Source: Collinsella sp. An7
GTDB lineage: Bacteria > Actinomycetota > Coriobacteriia > Coriobacteriales > Coriobacteriaceae
Assembly: GCF_002159335.1 (NCBI RefSeq)
Contig: NZ_NFHP01000007.1
Coordinates: forward strand, 1 to 64,000
DNA: 64,000 bases
Direction: 5' to 3'
The position numbers were made by a program, and so were the translations under genes. Shown one piece after another: positions 51,065 to 60,886 of this stretch. Position 1 is the first letter of the stretch. Each line of letters starts with the position of its first letter. Under the pieces are notes generated by a model that was not told the DNA's origin, did no database searches, and saw nothing but the letters and a program-made list of their open reading frames with translations.

Positions 51065-53215
51065 TTAGCGTCCGGCGCGTAGAAGGTAGGCGCGGAGCGC
51101 AGCCTCGCCGGCGGTACGAAGATTCGCGCGCGTTTCCTCCGGGCTGAGTGCCTGCTCAAGCGGCATCGGGCGGCGCACGATGGGGAGCACGAGGTCGATG
51201 CCCGCCTGGTAAACCGCATCAAGATCGTCTGTCCGACCGCCGCAGACCGCAATGACCGGCACGCGGGGGTTGACCGCTTTGGCTCGGCGCGCAATACCCA
51301 CGGGAGCCTTGCCCGCCGCCGTCTGCGCGTCGAGCGTGCCCTCGCCGGTGATGACCAGGTCCGCCGTACGCACTGCCGCATCAAAGCCCGCAAGATCGAG
51401 CACGGCGTCGACGCCTGAGGAGAGGCGCGCACCCAACGCGAGCGCGGCAGCCGCAAGCCCGCCGGCGGCACCCGCACCCGGCACACCCGCCAAGGAACGC
51501 GGCCGTTTGCCCGGCGCCCCCACCTGCATATCGGTGCCGTCGAGGGCGTCGCGCGCCTCCGTGAGCCGCGCCGCGTAGGCAGCCGTCCAGCCATCGGCCT
51601 CGGCAAGCTCCTCCCCGTCAAGCTCTGCGAGCCCCTTTTGCGGACCGAACACGCGGACCGCACCGCGCGGGCCCACCAGCGGGTTGCGCACATCGGCCAG
51701 CACCACGAGCTCGACGCCGGCAAGCGTTCGCAGAGCCGGCGCAAGGTCGATGCGCACCACGTCGCGCAGACCAAAGAGCCCCGGCGCCACGTCATCGCCC
51801 GCCGCATCGGCTACGCGCGCACCAAGGGCTTGCAGAAAGCCCGCGCCGCCGTCGCTTGTAGCACTTCCTCCCAGGCCCAGGTAGATGCGGCGCGTGCCCT
51901 GCGCCACAGCGTCGCGCACCAACTCGCCAACGCCTCGCGTAGAGGCTGCGAGCGCCGCCTGAGCGGTGCAGGGCGAGTAGCCGATGCCCGCCGCCTCGGC
52001 CATCTCGATAACCGCCCAGGCACCCGTTGCATCGCCATCCGCCAGCTCGGACTCCCCTTGCAGGTAATGCGCACGCACCGTACGGCCAAAGGGCCCGGTC
52101 ACCTCAAGCTCCTGCAGCGTACCGCCGCAAGCCGCGCGCACCGCCTCCACGGTGCCCTCGCCGCCGTCGGCAACGGGGATGCAGCTCACCTGTGCCTCCG
52201 GCGCAGCGTGGCGGATACCCTCGGCGACCCACCGCTCTGCCTGCCCACTCGTAGCCGAACCCTTGAAGGAGTCGATAGCAACGAGCACCCGGGGCGCGCG
52301 GATCCCCGTCAGCGCAACCCGCGGCTTGCCGCCCTGCTGTGCGCAGCCAGCGGCTTCCCGAGCATCGCCCTCGCCTTTTGCCTGCGAGTTTTCCGCGCCC
52401 GCGCCGCCAGCCGCCTCTGCGCGGCCGGCGCACTGAGTGCAAGCCTCCTTAGGCTGAGCCTCTGAGCGGCGCGCGGCCCGCAGCTCGGCAAAAAACGACT
52501 GCAGCACCTCGGCGCACTCGTCCTCCAGTACGCCCGCCGTAACCGAAAAGGCATGATTAAGCCGGCTGTCGTCATTGAGCTGGTACAGGGTGCCGAGCGC
52601 CCCGCCCTTGGGGTCGGCGGCGCCGTACACGCAGCGGCTCACCCGCGCGTTGACCATAAGGCCCGCGCACATGGCGCAGGGTTCGAGCGTAACGTAGACG
52701 GTGCAGCCCGTAAGGCGCCAGCAGCCGAGTGCGCGCGCCGCGGCGAGCATGGCCGAGAACTCGGCATGCGCCGAGGGATTCTCGTCCTGCTCGCGACGGT
52801 TGTGCGCCCGTGCAATGATCTGTCCTTCGTACACCACCACGGCGCCAATGGGCACCTCGCCCTCCGCCGCCGCAGCACGCGCCTCGGCCAGCGCCTCGCG
52901 CATAAAGCGCTCGTCGTCCACCGGCGTTGGCCCCGGCTCCGGCCGGTCCCCCGTCGGCGTGTCCTCTGGCGTTGACCCCGGCTCCCGCCGGCCCCCCGTT
53001 GGAGCGTCCGCCGGCCCCTGCGCGCCATCTGTCGCCGGGACGAGCGTCGACCCCTGCACGGACTGCCCGGGAGCCGGCGCATGTTCCGCCAGAGCGGACC
53101 TCGACACAGGCAGACGGACCGTCGCTGCCGCGCGGGGCTCCTCCGCAGCACCCGCCGTCGGCATTCGCCCATCTCCACCGGCCGATGCCGCTTTATCCGT
53201 CCACGACTCGCCCAC
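51065..53215 (-). CDS. Fusion of tRNA adenosine deaminase TadA and glycerate 2-kinase
   Basis: A 716-residue protein in one unbroken frame. Residues 1-100 are a Pro/Gly/Thr-rich region with degenerate repeats. Residues about 101-248 are TadA, with HAEFSAM (His150, Glu152) and PCAMC (Cys180, Cys183), the zinc and catalytic residues for A34-to-I34 editing of tRNA-Arg(ACG). Residues 250-305 are an Ala/Gly linker. Residues about 308-716 are a GckA/GarK-type glycerate kinase (VLVAIDSFKGSATS, PVADGGEGTVEA, LGLGGSATSDGGAGFLQALG in parts, VITGEGTLD and VCGG). The start is GTG at 53215, 5 nt after GAGGAG. No internal start with a ribosome binding site was seen before the kinase. This domain combination has no obvious metabolic logic. 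Confidence 0.88.
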   Translation of the reverse strand: MGESWTDKAASAGGDGRMPTAGAAEEPRAAATVRLPVSRSALAEHAPAPGQSVQGSTLVPATDGAQGPADAPTGGRREPGSTPEDTPTGDRPEPGPTPVDDERFMREALAEARAAAAEGEVPIGAVVVYEGQIIARAHNRREQDENPSAHAEFSAMLAAARALGCWRLTGCTVYVTLEPCAMCAGLMVNARVSRCVYGAADPKGGALGTLYQLNDDSRLNHAFSVTAGVLEDECAEVLQSFFAELRAARRSEAQPKEACTQCAGRAEAAGGAGAENSQAKGEGDAREAAGCAQQGGKPRVALTGIRAPRVLVAIDSFKGSATSGQAERWVAEGIRHAAPEAQVSCIPVADGGEGTVEAVRAACGGTLQELEVTGPFGRTVRAHYLQGESELADGDATGAWAVIEMAEAAGIGYSPCTAQAALAASTRGVGELVRDAVAQGTRRIYLGLGGSATSDGGAGFLQALGARVADAAGDDVAPGLFGLRDVVRIDLAPALRTLAGVELVVLADVRNPLVGPRGAVRVFGPQKGLAELDGEELAEADGWTAAYAARLTEARDALDGTDMQVGAPGKRPRSLAGVPGAGAAGGLAAAALALGARLSSGVDAVLDLAGFDAAVRTADLVITGEGTLDAQTAAGKAPVGIARRAKAVNPRVPVIAVCGGRTDDLDAVYQAGIDLVLPIVRRPMPLEQALSPEETRANLRTAGEAALRAYLLRAGR

Positions 53216-53269
53216 AGGTGCTCCTCGCCTCGCCGCATTCGTTCATTCGATGCTATCATTACGCGTTAC

Positions 53270-53356
53270 GGAGAGATGGCAGAGCGGTTGAATGCGGCGG
53301 TCTTGAAAACCGTTAGGCGCGTGAGCGTCTCGAGGGTTCGAATCCCTCTCTCTCCG
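53270..53356 (+). tRNA. tRNA-Ser(TGA)
   Basis: 87 nt: acceptor GGAGAGA/TCTCTCC, anticodon loop CUUGAAA (anticodon UGA), a long class II variable arm, T loop TTCGAAT and discriminator G. CCA is not encoded. It lies divergently 54 nt from the TadA fusion gene. A TATCAT box at about 53253 may be its -10 element. Confidence 0.97.
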
Positions 53357-53611
53357 CCCGTTTCTTATCGCAACGCAATAGCCTGGGGCATAAGTCCCAC
53401 TTGAACGGTGCCGCCCCCACACCGCATGCCGCGAGCCGGCCGGCACCCCTGCGGCACGCCAGCACGCTGTCCCCGTCGCCCGCGGCCCAACCGAGCCATA
53501 TCCCACTCGCGACAAGGCTGCGCCGGCGTGCCCAACAAGAACCACCGCCAAACAGCCCGGGAGAGCCCGCTGCCCTGGCATCCGCAAGGCCTTTGGGCAA
53601 AACGAATTGAC

Positions 53612-53782
53612 TCTGTGGCCAAAAACGGCGTCGAAAAAGTATTTTGGTCATCCTACAGGGCCCCACCGCATGCCATCGACCATCTAAACGAGGACCCAGC
53701 GCCTCCCCAAGGCGCTAACGACCGGTCAGCCGCCGATCTTACAGGCGCATTTTACTTTTTCGAGGCCGTTTTTGGCCACAGA
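53612..53782. repeat. Large inverted-repeat element between tRNA-Ser and ilvE
   Basis: Arms 53612-53641 and 53753-53782 pair at 29 of 30 positions (TCTGTGGCCAAAAACGGC core). About 111 nt are enclosed, including a hairpin AGCGCCT/AGGCGCT near 53697-53717. It has the size and architecture of the LIR elements but lacks their GAGTAG and CCAGTTGAGC boxes. It occupies part of a 748-nt gap (53357-54104) in which I see no supported gene. Confidence 0.75.
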
Positions 53783-54104
53783 CGCCTTCTTTTTTTCCTT
53801 CGGCGTCAGCCCCGGGCTTTCAGCAAGCTGCCCAGCCCGATAAATGAGGGCCACGCCATTGCCGCAACGGCCCACCGTACCCGACCTCCGCAGCAATCTG
53901 CCGTTTGCGTCACGACCAAGCGCCCGCTCGTCATCCCGCGAACGCTCGCCACCGCTCTTTCCCCTTCCCCGTCCGCCAAAAGAGAGGAGCAGGCAGGGAG
54001 GGGTCGAGCCCGCCGCACCCCGCAGCGCGTTGTACGCAAAAAGCGGGACGCGCCTGCGCAGCACGTCCCGCTCATCAACCAATCAGCTTGTCCAAACGCC
54101 AAAC

Positions 54105-55151
54105 CTAGCAAATCTTGACGACCCAGCCCTCCGGGCCCTCGATCTCGCCGGACTGGATGCCGGTCAGGGTCTCACGGAGCTTCTGCATCACGGGGCCGAC
54201 GTGCTCCATGCCGCCCTTGCCAAAGACGATCTCCTCGTCGCCCTTGACGACCTTGCCCACCGGGCTGATAACCGCCGCGGTGCCGCACATGCCGCACTCG
54301 ACAAACTCGTGCATCTCGACCTCCGAGAACGGCACGGGGCGCTCCACGACCTTCATGCCGAGCATGTGCTCGGCCACGTACACCAGGCTGCGGCGCGTGA
54401 TCGACGGCAGGATGGAGTCGGTGTGCGACTTGGGCACCACGAGCGTGCCCTCGTGGTCGACAAACAGGAAGTTCGCCCCGCCGGACTCCTCAACGTAGGT
54501 GTGGGTCTCGGGGTCGAGAAACATGTTGTCGGCAAAGCCCTCGGCGTGCGCCTGCACGCTCGGGTAGAGGCTCATGGCGTAGTTGAGGCCGGCCTTGATG
54601 TTGCCAGTGCCGTGCGGTGCAGCACGGTCGAACTCGGGAACCTTCACCGCCACGGGCTTAACGCCGCCCGAGTAGTACGGGCCCACAGGCGTCACGAGGA
54701 TGCGGAACTGGTACTCGTCGGCCGGGGCAACGCCGATGACCTCGCCGGTTGCCACCATAAAGGGGCGCACGTAGAGCGTGGCGCCCGAGCCAAACGGCGG
54801 CACCCAGGCCTCGTTGGCCTTGACGACCATCTTAACGGCCTCGATGAACTTGTCCTCAGGGAAGGGCGGCATCACGATGCGGCGCGCGGAGTCGGCCATG
54901 CGGCTGGCGTTGAGGTCGGGGCGGAAGCAGACAATGTCGCCCGACTCGGTGGTGTAGGCCTTGAGGCCCTCAAAGACCTCCTGGCAGTAATGGAAGATGC
55001 CGGCGCACTCGGAGAGCGTGAGGGTGTGGTCGGTCGTGAGGCCGCCCTCCTCCCAAGCGCCGTTCTTGTAGTTGCAGACGTAGCTGTAATCGGTCGGCTG
55101 ATAGGCAAACCCGAGGTTGCCCCAATCGATATCCTTCTTCTCCACTGCCAT
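54105..55151 (-). CDS. ilvE: Branched-chain amino acid aminotransferase
   Basis: A 348-residue fold-type IV PLP enzyme that interconverts Val, Leu and Ile with their 2-oxo acids. The PLP lysine is in GTGNIKAGLNYA. Other markers are CQEVFEGLKAY, RPDLNASRM, EESGGANFLFV and ECGMCGTAAVISPVG. The length fits the BCAT-II group. The ATG at 55151 has AAAGGAG upstream; longer in-frame starts are unsupported. The 325-nt upstream gap contains a TACAAT box at about 55236 on the minus strand and GC-rich hairpins, but no clear attenuator or T-box. Confidence 0.96.
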   Translation of the reverse strand: MAVEKKDIDWGNLGFAYQPTDYSYVCNYKNGAWEEGGLTTDHTLTLSECAGIFHYCQEVFEGLKAYTTESGDIVCFRPDLNASRMADSARRIVMPPFPEDKFIEAVKMVVKANEAWVPPFGSGATLYVRPFMVATGEVIGVAPADEYQFRILVTPVGPYYSGGVKPVAVKVPEFDRAAPHGTGNIKAGLNYAMSLYPSVQAHAEGFADNMFLDPETHTYVEESGGANFLFVDHEGTLVVPKSHTDSILPSITRRSLVYVAEHMLGMKVVERPVPFSEVEMHEFVECGMCGTAAVISPVGKVVKGDEEIVFGKGGMEHVGPVMQKLRETLTGIQSGEIEGPEGWVVKIC

Positions 55152-55476
55152 GACGTGCTCCTTTGCAAGCCGAAAACACACGTTGCACGCCGTCCGGGGC
55201 CGTACCCCGCGGGGTGCGCGTATAACCTGCGTCCGATTGTACCCCCGGGCGGCAAAGACCGGGGCAATGTAACCGCAGCGTAACGTTTTGTGGGCGGGCG
55301 AGGGTAGGCTTGCGTCGTGGCTGGGCGACGGTGGGGCGTGGCCTGCCGCGCGGCCGCATGCTTGGGCGACGGTGGCGAGCCCGGAGTCGCCGAAAGGCGA
55401 CATACTCGAGCAACGGTGCCGGGCCAGAGGGCCGGCGCCACCGGAACGATCGCCGCTACTTGCTGGGGCCTACGCC

Positions 55477-57066
55477 CTACCCCACTGCCTCGAGCGTTGC
55501 CAAAAGCGCCTGGTGGTCGGTGCCCGAGATGGTCGCCGTGGCGAGCTCGCTCACCACGATGCCCGAGTCCTTGGCGTAGACGATATGATCGATCTCGACC
55601 AGCGGCGGAATCACGGTGTTGGACGGATAGGTCATGTGAAAGCCCTCGCCCGCCGTGGCACCGGCGTCCACAAACGCCGAGCCCAGCAGCTCGCGGAAGC
55701 GCGCATGGTCCCACGTGGAGTTAAAGTCGCCCATGATGAGGTAGGTATGGTCGTAGCCCGAGAGCGACCCGATGGTCGAGAGCCCCTCCTCCCACAGGTC
55801 TTGCGCGCCGCGCACCGGCGAGTTGGGGTGAACGCTCACTACGCGGACGGTCGCGCTGCCCACCTGGATGGTCGCGGCGGGCATGGAGCTCGTCTCGATG
55901 GGCAACAGATTCTGCGAGATGTTGCTCATGGGGGCGAGCGTCCAGATGCCGTTGCGGCCGCCGTTGTTGACGCCCGAGGCCCGGTCGGAGATCACGTGGT
56001 AGGGCAACAGTTCATCGATACCCGCCGCCGAGAGCTCCGAGGCAAAGCTGTCCGAGAGCTCCTGCAGGCAGAGCACCTCCACGTGCTGCTCGCGCACAAG
56101 CTGCACGATCTCAGCCGCAGAGGCGCGGCCGGCGAGCGTGTTGAGCGTCATGATGCGCGCCGCCCCGTCATCGACGGAGGCGGTGGCAACGGCCGTCTGG
56201 GCCGCGGCGGAGACCCCGGCGGTGGGCAAGAAATACCCCGCGTGCCACCAACCCATAAGACCGAGTGCGGCAACGGTGAACACGAGCAGCACCCGGCGGC
56301 GCCATAGGAAGGCGAGCACCAGGCACACAACCAGCGGGATAAAGAGCAGCGGCACAAAGGAGACGAGCTCGGGCACCGCGCGCCCGTTGGCGAGGCTCGC
56401 CGGCAGGCAGCGGAGCGCCATGAACCCGGCGCACACGATGAGCGCAAGCCACAGGAACATGCTGAGGCAGCCGTGCTTGGCAGGCTTTGGCGCACGCGGG
56501 GCGCGCTCGCGCCGGGAACGCGGCGGCGTGCCGTCTCCGCCGCCGGCGGAAGCGGTTGACGGGACTGCCGAAGTTGCCGCTCCCCGCGCGCCGGAGCGCC
56601 TAAACGCGCTCCCGCGCGACTGCCGGGCGGCGGTGACGCCATAGCTGGGCACCGTGGAGCCTGCGGGAGTGCGAGCACGCTCGGCACTTCGGGCAGAGCC
56701 GGCCCACGCCATAGGGCGCATGACCGTCTGATCGGATGCCGCACGGTCGGTTACCGGCCGGTACGCCGGCGGTTCGGGAGCGGCAGACCCCGCAAAGGGA
56801 TCGTGCGGCTGCGCTGCCCGACCGCCCGCCGGCGCGCCATCCTGCGGTCCTGCCGCAGGGACATACCCCGCCGGCACACCGGAGCGTCGGGCATCCGGCC
56901 GTGCCGCGCGGGGCGCGGCATACGCCGGTGCCGCATGCTGCCCACCAGCCTGTGCTGCCACGTCCCCCACACCAGCCGGGTCATTCTGGGCTCGCCACGC
57001 ATCGTCGGAGAGGGGTTCCCACTGCGCGTTGTTATACGAGGGGTCGTTATACTCCCGCTGCGCCAT
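55477..57066 (-). CDS. Membrane-anchored endonuclease/exonuclease/phosphatase-family protein
   Basis: A 529-residue protein. Residues 1-200 are a disordered Pro/Ala/Arg region. Three helices follow (about 205-290). Residues about 295-529 are a DNase-I-fold domain outside the membrane. Its catalytic motifs are IMTLNTLAG, LCLQELSD, SVHPNSP, MGDFNSTW and SGTDHQALL. Proteins with this layout are called endonucleases but could hydrolyse nucleic acids or phospholipids. The ATG at 57066 has AAAGGAGG upstream. It seems monocistronic. Confidence 0.88.
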   Translation of the reverse strand: MAQREYNDPSYNNAQWEPLSDDAWRAQNDPAGVGDVAAQAGGQHAAPAYAAPRAARPDARRSGVPAGYVPAAGPQDGAPAGGRAAQPHDPFAGSAAPEPPAYRPVTDRAASDQTVMRPMAWAGSARSAERARTPAGSTVPSYGVTAARQSRGSAFRRSGARGAATSAVPSTASAGGGDGTPPRSRRERAPRAPKPAKHGCLSMFLWLALIVCAGFMALRCLPASLANGRAVPELVSFVPLLFIPLVVCLVLAFLWRRRVLLVFTVAALGLMGWWHAGYFLPTAGVSAAAQTAVATASVDDGAARIMTLNTLAGRASAAEIVQLVREQHVEVLCLQELSDSFASELSAAGIDELLPYHVISDRASGVNNGGRNGIWTLAPMSNISQNLLPIETSSMPAATIQVGSATVRVVSVHPNSPVRGAQDLWEEGLSTIGSLSGYDHTYLIMGDFNSTWDHARFRELLGSAFVDAGATAGEGFHMTYPSNTVIPPLVEIDHIVYAKDSGIVVSELATATISGTDHQALLATLEAVG

Positions 57067-57272
57067 GGCCCCTCCTTTCCGTCGCTGCTCGGGCCTGGCA
57101 AGGTCTCCATCGTACCCAACCCGTCGCACCTCCACGGCAACCCGACACCTTCGACACAAGGGCTCAACGCGATATGAGGCCGTGGTAGAGACCGCGTGAA
57201 TACGGCGGCTGCACGCCGGCCCGTCGCGGGAGGCCGTCGGGGGCCCAGCCCGTGGGTTTCCCGCACCAGATT

Positions 57273-57431
57273 GAAAACTCGACCCCTAAGTGAGAGCCTT
57301 ATTTTGGAAATGGCGAGTAGACCGCCGAAATCAGCCCCAAAACCTCAGCAAAAGGCCAGTTGAGCACTTTAGTATGATACAGTGTACTCGACAGGCTCAA
57401 AAACAGGCTCTCACTTAAGGGTCGAGTTTTC
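57273..57431. repeat. Large inverted-repeat element (family LIR, core interior with diverged arms)
   Basis: Arms 57273-57299 and 57405-57431 pair at 26 of 27 positions. Only the outer AAACTCGACCCC is shared with the elements at 31224 and 37647; the inner arm is different (TAAGTGAGAGCC) yet still self-complementary. The interior is conserved: GAGTAGACCG at 57315, GCAAAAG, CCAGTTGAGCACTTTA from 57356, and TACTCG at about 57385 pairing with CGAGTA. Confidence 0.9.
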
Positions 57432-57497
57432 TATGGCCCCCAAAGAGATGCCGATTAAGGGCTTTCGCGCCCCGCAGCGACGGGGCGGATGGCTTGC

Positions 57498-57573
57498 CGA
57501 ATTGGATGCAAATTGGTCCATGATGAGGCTGAATTCGGCCCCATGATGGACCAATTTGCATCCATCCAATTCG
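57498..57573. repeat. Palindrome downstream of ftsH
   Basis: GAATTGGATGCAAATTGGTC (from 57499) is repeated inverted from 57547, with a 4-nt CATC duplication in the right arm, around a spacer of about 20 nt. It resembles the REP-like palindromes in size but has a different core. Confidence 0.7.
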
Positions 57574-57642
57574 TGGGACCGGGATGGAACGCGGGAGAAT
57601 GGGACTGAGGCGGGACGGGGGGCGCAACGCGGTGCCCCGTAC

Positions 57643-57673
57643 CAAAACGGCCCCGCGCAGAACGCAGGGCCGT
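57643..57673 (-). terminator. Terminator after ftsH
   Basis: On the minus strand ACGGCCCTGCG pairs with CGCGGGGCCGT and is followed by TTTTGG, 30 nt after the ftsH stop. Confidence 0.8.
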
Positions 57674-57703
57674 CCCATCACAATCTCAGAGGCGCACAGG
57701 CCG

Positions 57704-60103
57704 TCAGTCCGACGCGCCGTCCGCGCTGGCGTCGCCGCCCTCGGCCGCATCCGGCCCGGCGCCGCCGGTCCCGTCAGCCTCGCTGCCCTCTTCTGCCTGT
57801 TCGCGCAGCTCCGCTGCCTCGGCAGCAATGGCAGCCTCGGCATAGCGCGCCGCGTCGTCCTCAAGCTCCTCCTGGGTCATGCGCGACTGCTTCTTGGAGC
57901 CCGCGGCCTCGCGCTGCAGGTACGTATCCCACTCGTTGTCGAGCAGGGCCTCCACGGCCTCGCCCTCCACGGTCTCGCGCTCCAGCAGCACCTCCGCCAT
58001 GAGGTCGAGCTGGTCGCGCCGCGCGGAGAGGATGGCCTCAGCCCGACGATGCGCCTCGCGCATGATGCGCTGCACCTCCGCGTCAATCCGGCGCGCCGTC
58101 TCCTCTGAGTAATCCTGATGGTCGGCGTAGTCGCGTCCCAAAAAGACCTGGTGCTGCGCCTCGCCAAAGACCTGCGTCCCCAGCTCCTCGCTCATGCCCA
58201 GACGCGTCACCATCTCGCGCGCCATCTTGGTCGCGCGCTCGAGGTCGTTGGACGCGCCAGACGTAATGTCGTCGCACATGAGCTCCTCGGCCACGCGCCC
58301 GCCCAAGAACACGGCAAGCTCGTCGAGCATCTCGTTGCGCGTCTTGAGGAAATGGTCCTCCGTGGGCAGCTGCATGGTGTAGCCGAGCGCCTGCCCGCGC
58401 GAGATGATCGAGATCTTGTGCACCGGGTCGGAGTGCTCGAGGATATGCCCCACGAGCGCGTGCCCGCTCTCGTGGTAGGCGATGGTGGTGCGCTCGCGCT
58501 CGCTCATCACGCGGGCCTTCTTGGCCGGTCCGGCGATCACGCGCTCCATCGACTCCTCGATCTCGTCCATCGAGATGCGGCGCTTCTGCCGGCGCGCCGC
58601 CAAGAGTGCCGCCTCGTTCATGAGGTTGGCGAGGTCCGCGCCCGTAAAGCCCACCGTGAGCTGGGCAAGCTTCTCAAAGCTCACGTCATCGGTGAGCGGC
58701 TTGTTGGCACCGTGCACGCGCAGGATCTGCTCGCGGCCCTTTACGTCGGGCCGGTCGACCGTCACCTGGCGGTCAAAGCGGCCGGGGCGCAGCAGGGCCG
58801 GATCGAGGATGTCGGGGCGGTTGGTGGCCGCGATGAGGATCACGCTCTCGCTCTCCTCAAAGCCGTCCATCTCGACGAGTAGCTGGTTGAGCGTCTGCTC
58901 GCGCTCGTCGTGCCCGCCGCCCAGGCCGGCGCCGCGCTGGCGACCCACCGCGTCGATCTCGTCGATGAAGATGATCGAGGGCGCCTGCTCCTTGGCCTTC
59001 TTAAAGAGGTCGCGCACGCGGGAAGCGCCCACACCCACAAACATCTCCACAAAGTCCGAGCCCGAGATAGAGAAGAACGGCACGCCCGCCTCGCCGGCAA
59101 CCGCCTTGGCAAGGAGCGTCTTGCCCGTGCCCGGCGGGCCCACCAGCAGCACGCCGCGCGGGATCTTAGCGCCGAGCTTGCGGTAGCGCTCGGGCTCGGC
59201 CAGAAAATCGCGGACCTCCTCAAGCTCCTCGACCGCCTCGTCGATACCCGCCACGTCCTTGAAGGTGACCTTGGGCCGCGTGGCCTCGTTGGTCTTGGCG
59301 TCGGTCTTGCCAAACTGCATGGCGCGACCGTTGGCGCCGATCATCTGCCGCATAAAGTAGAACATGAGCGCCACGAGTAGAATCGTGGGCACCACCTGCA
59401 CCAAGAAGTCCGACCACGCGTTGGGGTCGGTCGTGTCGATGGTGTAGGTGACCTCCGGGTGCGCCGCCATGAGCTCGTCGAGCGAGTCGGAGCCGACGTA
59501 GGTCGAGCTGTAGCGCTCGAGCTTGTCGGTATCGCCCACGCTCTCCTTGTCCTCCCAGTAGGTGCCGTCCACGGTGCCGGCCACCACGGTGTAGGCGAGC
59601 TCGTGCACGCGGCCGTCGTTGACCGCCGCCACCAGCTCGCTCGTGGGGATGGTCTGGGCCTGCGGCTTGCCGCCGCCCTGGTTGAACATGGTAAAGAGCA
59701 GGTAGACCACGAGCGCCACGGCCACGAGTCCGTAGATGATGTTGGGGCGGGGGCCGCCGCCGCGCTTGCGGCCGCTGCCGTCATCGCCGCCCGAGTCGCC
59801 GTTCGTCTCGTCGGGGAAGAGCCGATCGAAGAAGTCGTCGGCCGAGCTGCCTGGACGGTCGGCGGAGCGACCAGGGCGCTCGTCGCCGCCGGCGGGACGG
59901 CCGGCGTCGCGACCGTCGCGGCCGCCGTTCTCGCGGGGCTCGCCGCGATCGTGGCCGGCGTCGCTTGTGGGCGCAGCGGCGCCGTCGGCGCCCGAAGGCG
60001 CGCCCGACGGGCGGCTGGCGTCCTCGGTATGGTTATCGGCGCTGCGGCCGCTTGCCAGGGCAAACGGCCGCAGTTCGTTCTCTGCTACAGTGTTCAGCTT
60101 CAC
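57704..60103 (-). CDS. ftsH: ATP-dependent zinc metalloprotease FtsH
   Basis: A 799-residue AAA protease that degrades membrane and regulatory proteins. It has an unusually long disordered N-terminus of about 118 residues, TM1 at about 120-140, an extracytoplasmic domain, TM2 near 237-252, then the AAA module (Walker [17 protein letters not shown], the second region [17 protein letters not shown] in part) and the zinc site HESGHA with the distal Asp in [12 protein letters not shown]. The C-terminus is Ala/Glu-rich. The start is GTG at 60103 directly after the hpt stop, with GGAGG inside hpt. The gene order tilS-hpt-ftsH is conserved in many Gram-positives. Confidence 0.97.
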   Translation of the reverse strand: MKLNTVAENELRPFALASGRSADNHTEDASRPSGAPSGADGAAAPTSDAGHDRGEPRENGGRDGRDAGRPAGGDERPGRSADRPGSSADDFFDRLFPDETNGDSGGDDGSGRKRGGGPRPNIIYGLVAVALVVYLLFTMFNQGGGKPQAQTIPTSELVAAVNDGRVHELAYTVVAGTVDGTYWEDKESVGDTDKLERYSSTYVGSDSLDELMAAHPEVTYTIDTTDPNAWSDFLVQVVPTILLVALMFYFMRQMIGANGRAMQFGKTDAKTNEATRPKVTFKDVAGIDEAVEELEEVRDFLAEPERYRKLGAKIPRGVLLVGPPGTGKTLLAKAVAGEAGVPFFSISGSDFVEMFVGVGASRVRDLFKKAKEQAPSIIFIDEIDAVGRQRGAGLGGGHDEREQTLNQLLVEMDGFEESESVILIAATNRPDILDPALLRPGRFDRQVTVDRPDVKGREQILRVHGANKPLTDDVSFEKLAQLTVGFTGADLANLMNEAALLAARRQKRRISMDEIEESMERVIAGPAKKARVMSERERTTIAYHESGHALVGHILEHSDPVHKISIISRGQALGYTMQLPTEDHFLKTRNEMLDELAVFLGGRVAEELMCDDITSGASNDLERATKMAREMVTRLGMSEELGTQVFGEAQHQVFLGRDYADHQDYSEETARRIDAEVQRIMREAHRRAEAILSARRDQLDLMAEVLLERETVEGEAVEALLDNEWDTYLQREAAGSKKQSRMTQEELEDDAARYAEAAIAAEAAELREQAEEGSEADGTGGAGPDAAEGGDASADGASD

Positions 60104-60652
60104 TTACGCGTAAACCTCCGGTTTGAGAATGCCCACGTAGGGCAGGTTGCGGTAGTGCTCGGCGTAGTCGAGACCGTAGCCCACCACAAAGGCGTCCGGG
60201 CAATGGGTGCCCACGTACTTGGGGTTGATGGCGGCCTGCTTGCCCTCAACGTCCTTCCAAAGGAAGGTCGCGACCTCGAGCGACGCCGGCCCGCGGTTGG
60301 ACAGGTTCTGCATGAGGTACTTGAGCGTGAGGCCCGAGTCGAGGATGTCCTCGACGATGAGCACGTCGCGGCCCTTGATGTCCATATCAAGGTCCTTGAC
60401 GATACGCACGATGCCCGAGCTCTTGGCGTTGGCGCCGTAGCTCGAGACCGCCATGAAATCGATGGCAAGCGGGCAGTCGATGGCGCGCATGAGGTCGCCC
60501 ATAAACACCACGGCGCCGCGGAGCACCGCAATGAGGACGAGGTCCTTGCCCGCATAGTCAGCCGAGATCTGGGCACCGAGGCGCTTCACGATCTGGGCGA
60601 TGTCCTCCTCGCTAAAGAGAACGGATTCGACGTCGGGATGAAGCGCGCTCAT
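60104..60652 (-). CDS. hpt: Hypoxanthine phosphoribosyltransferase
   Basis: A 182-residue type I PRTase that salvages hypoxanthine and guanine. The PRPP loop is VLIVEDILDSGLTL, the catalytic loop region is SSYGANAKSSG and the purine-binding end is FVVGYGLDYAEHYRNLPYVG. The ATG at 60652 has AAAGGAAG upstream. It is followed without a gap by ftsH and preceded by tilS on the same strand after about 230 nt of GC-rich sequence without a clear signal. Confidence 0.97.
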   Translation of the reverse strand: MSALHPDVESVLFSEEDIAQIVKRLGAQISADYAGKDLVLIAVLRGAVVFMGDLMRAIDCPLAIDFMAVSSYGANAKSSGIVRIVKDLDMDIKGRDVLIVEDILDSGLTLKYLMQNLSNRGPASLEVATFLWKDVEGKQAAINPKYVGTHCPDAFVVGYGLDYAEHYRNLPYVGILKPEVYA

Positions 60653-60886
60653 AGGGCTTCCTTTCTGCTGCAATCGGCCGTGTGCTTATCTTAGCAGCCC
60701 TGTCGGGCGCGTGCACCGCGTGGCGGCAAAACCAGCGAGTCGGAAATCACCGCCTGGGCCGGGACACGTCTTCTGCCGCCCCGGGCAAGGCGGCCGCGCG
60801 GGCGATGCGGCCGCCCCGGACAACCCCGTCGGCGGCCCCGCGGGCAACGCCGCCGGCGACTCCACAAGCAACCTCGCCGGCGACCG

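Noticed and set aside
53408-54118. Possible gene in the gap between tRNA-Ser and ilvE
   Set aside because: Composition is Arg/Pro-rich in every frame, there is no ribosome binding site, and the frames run across a large inverted repeat.
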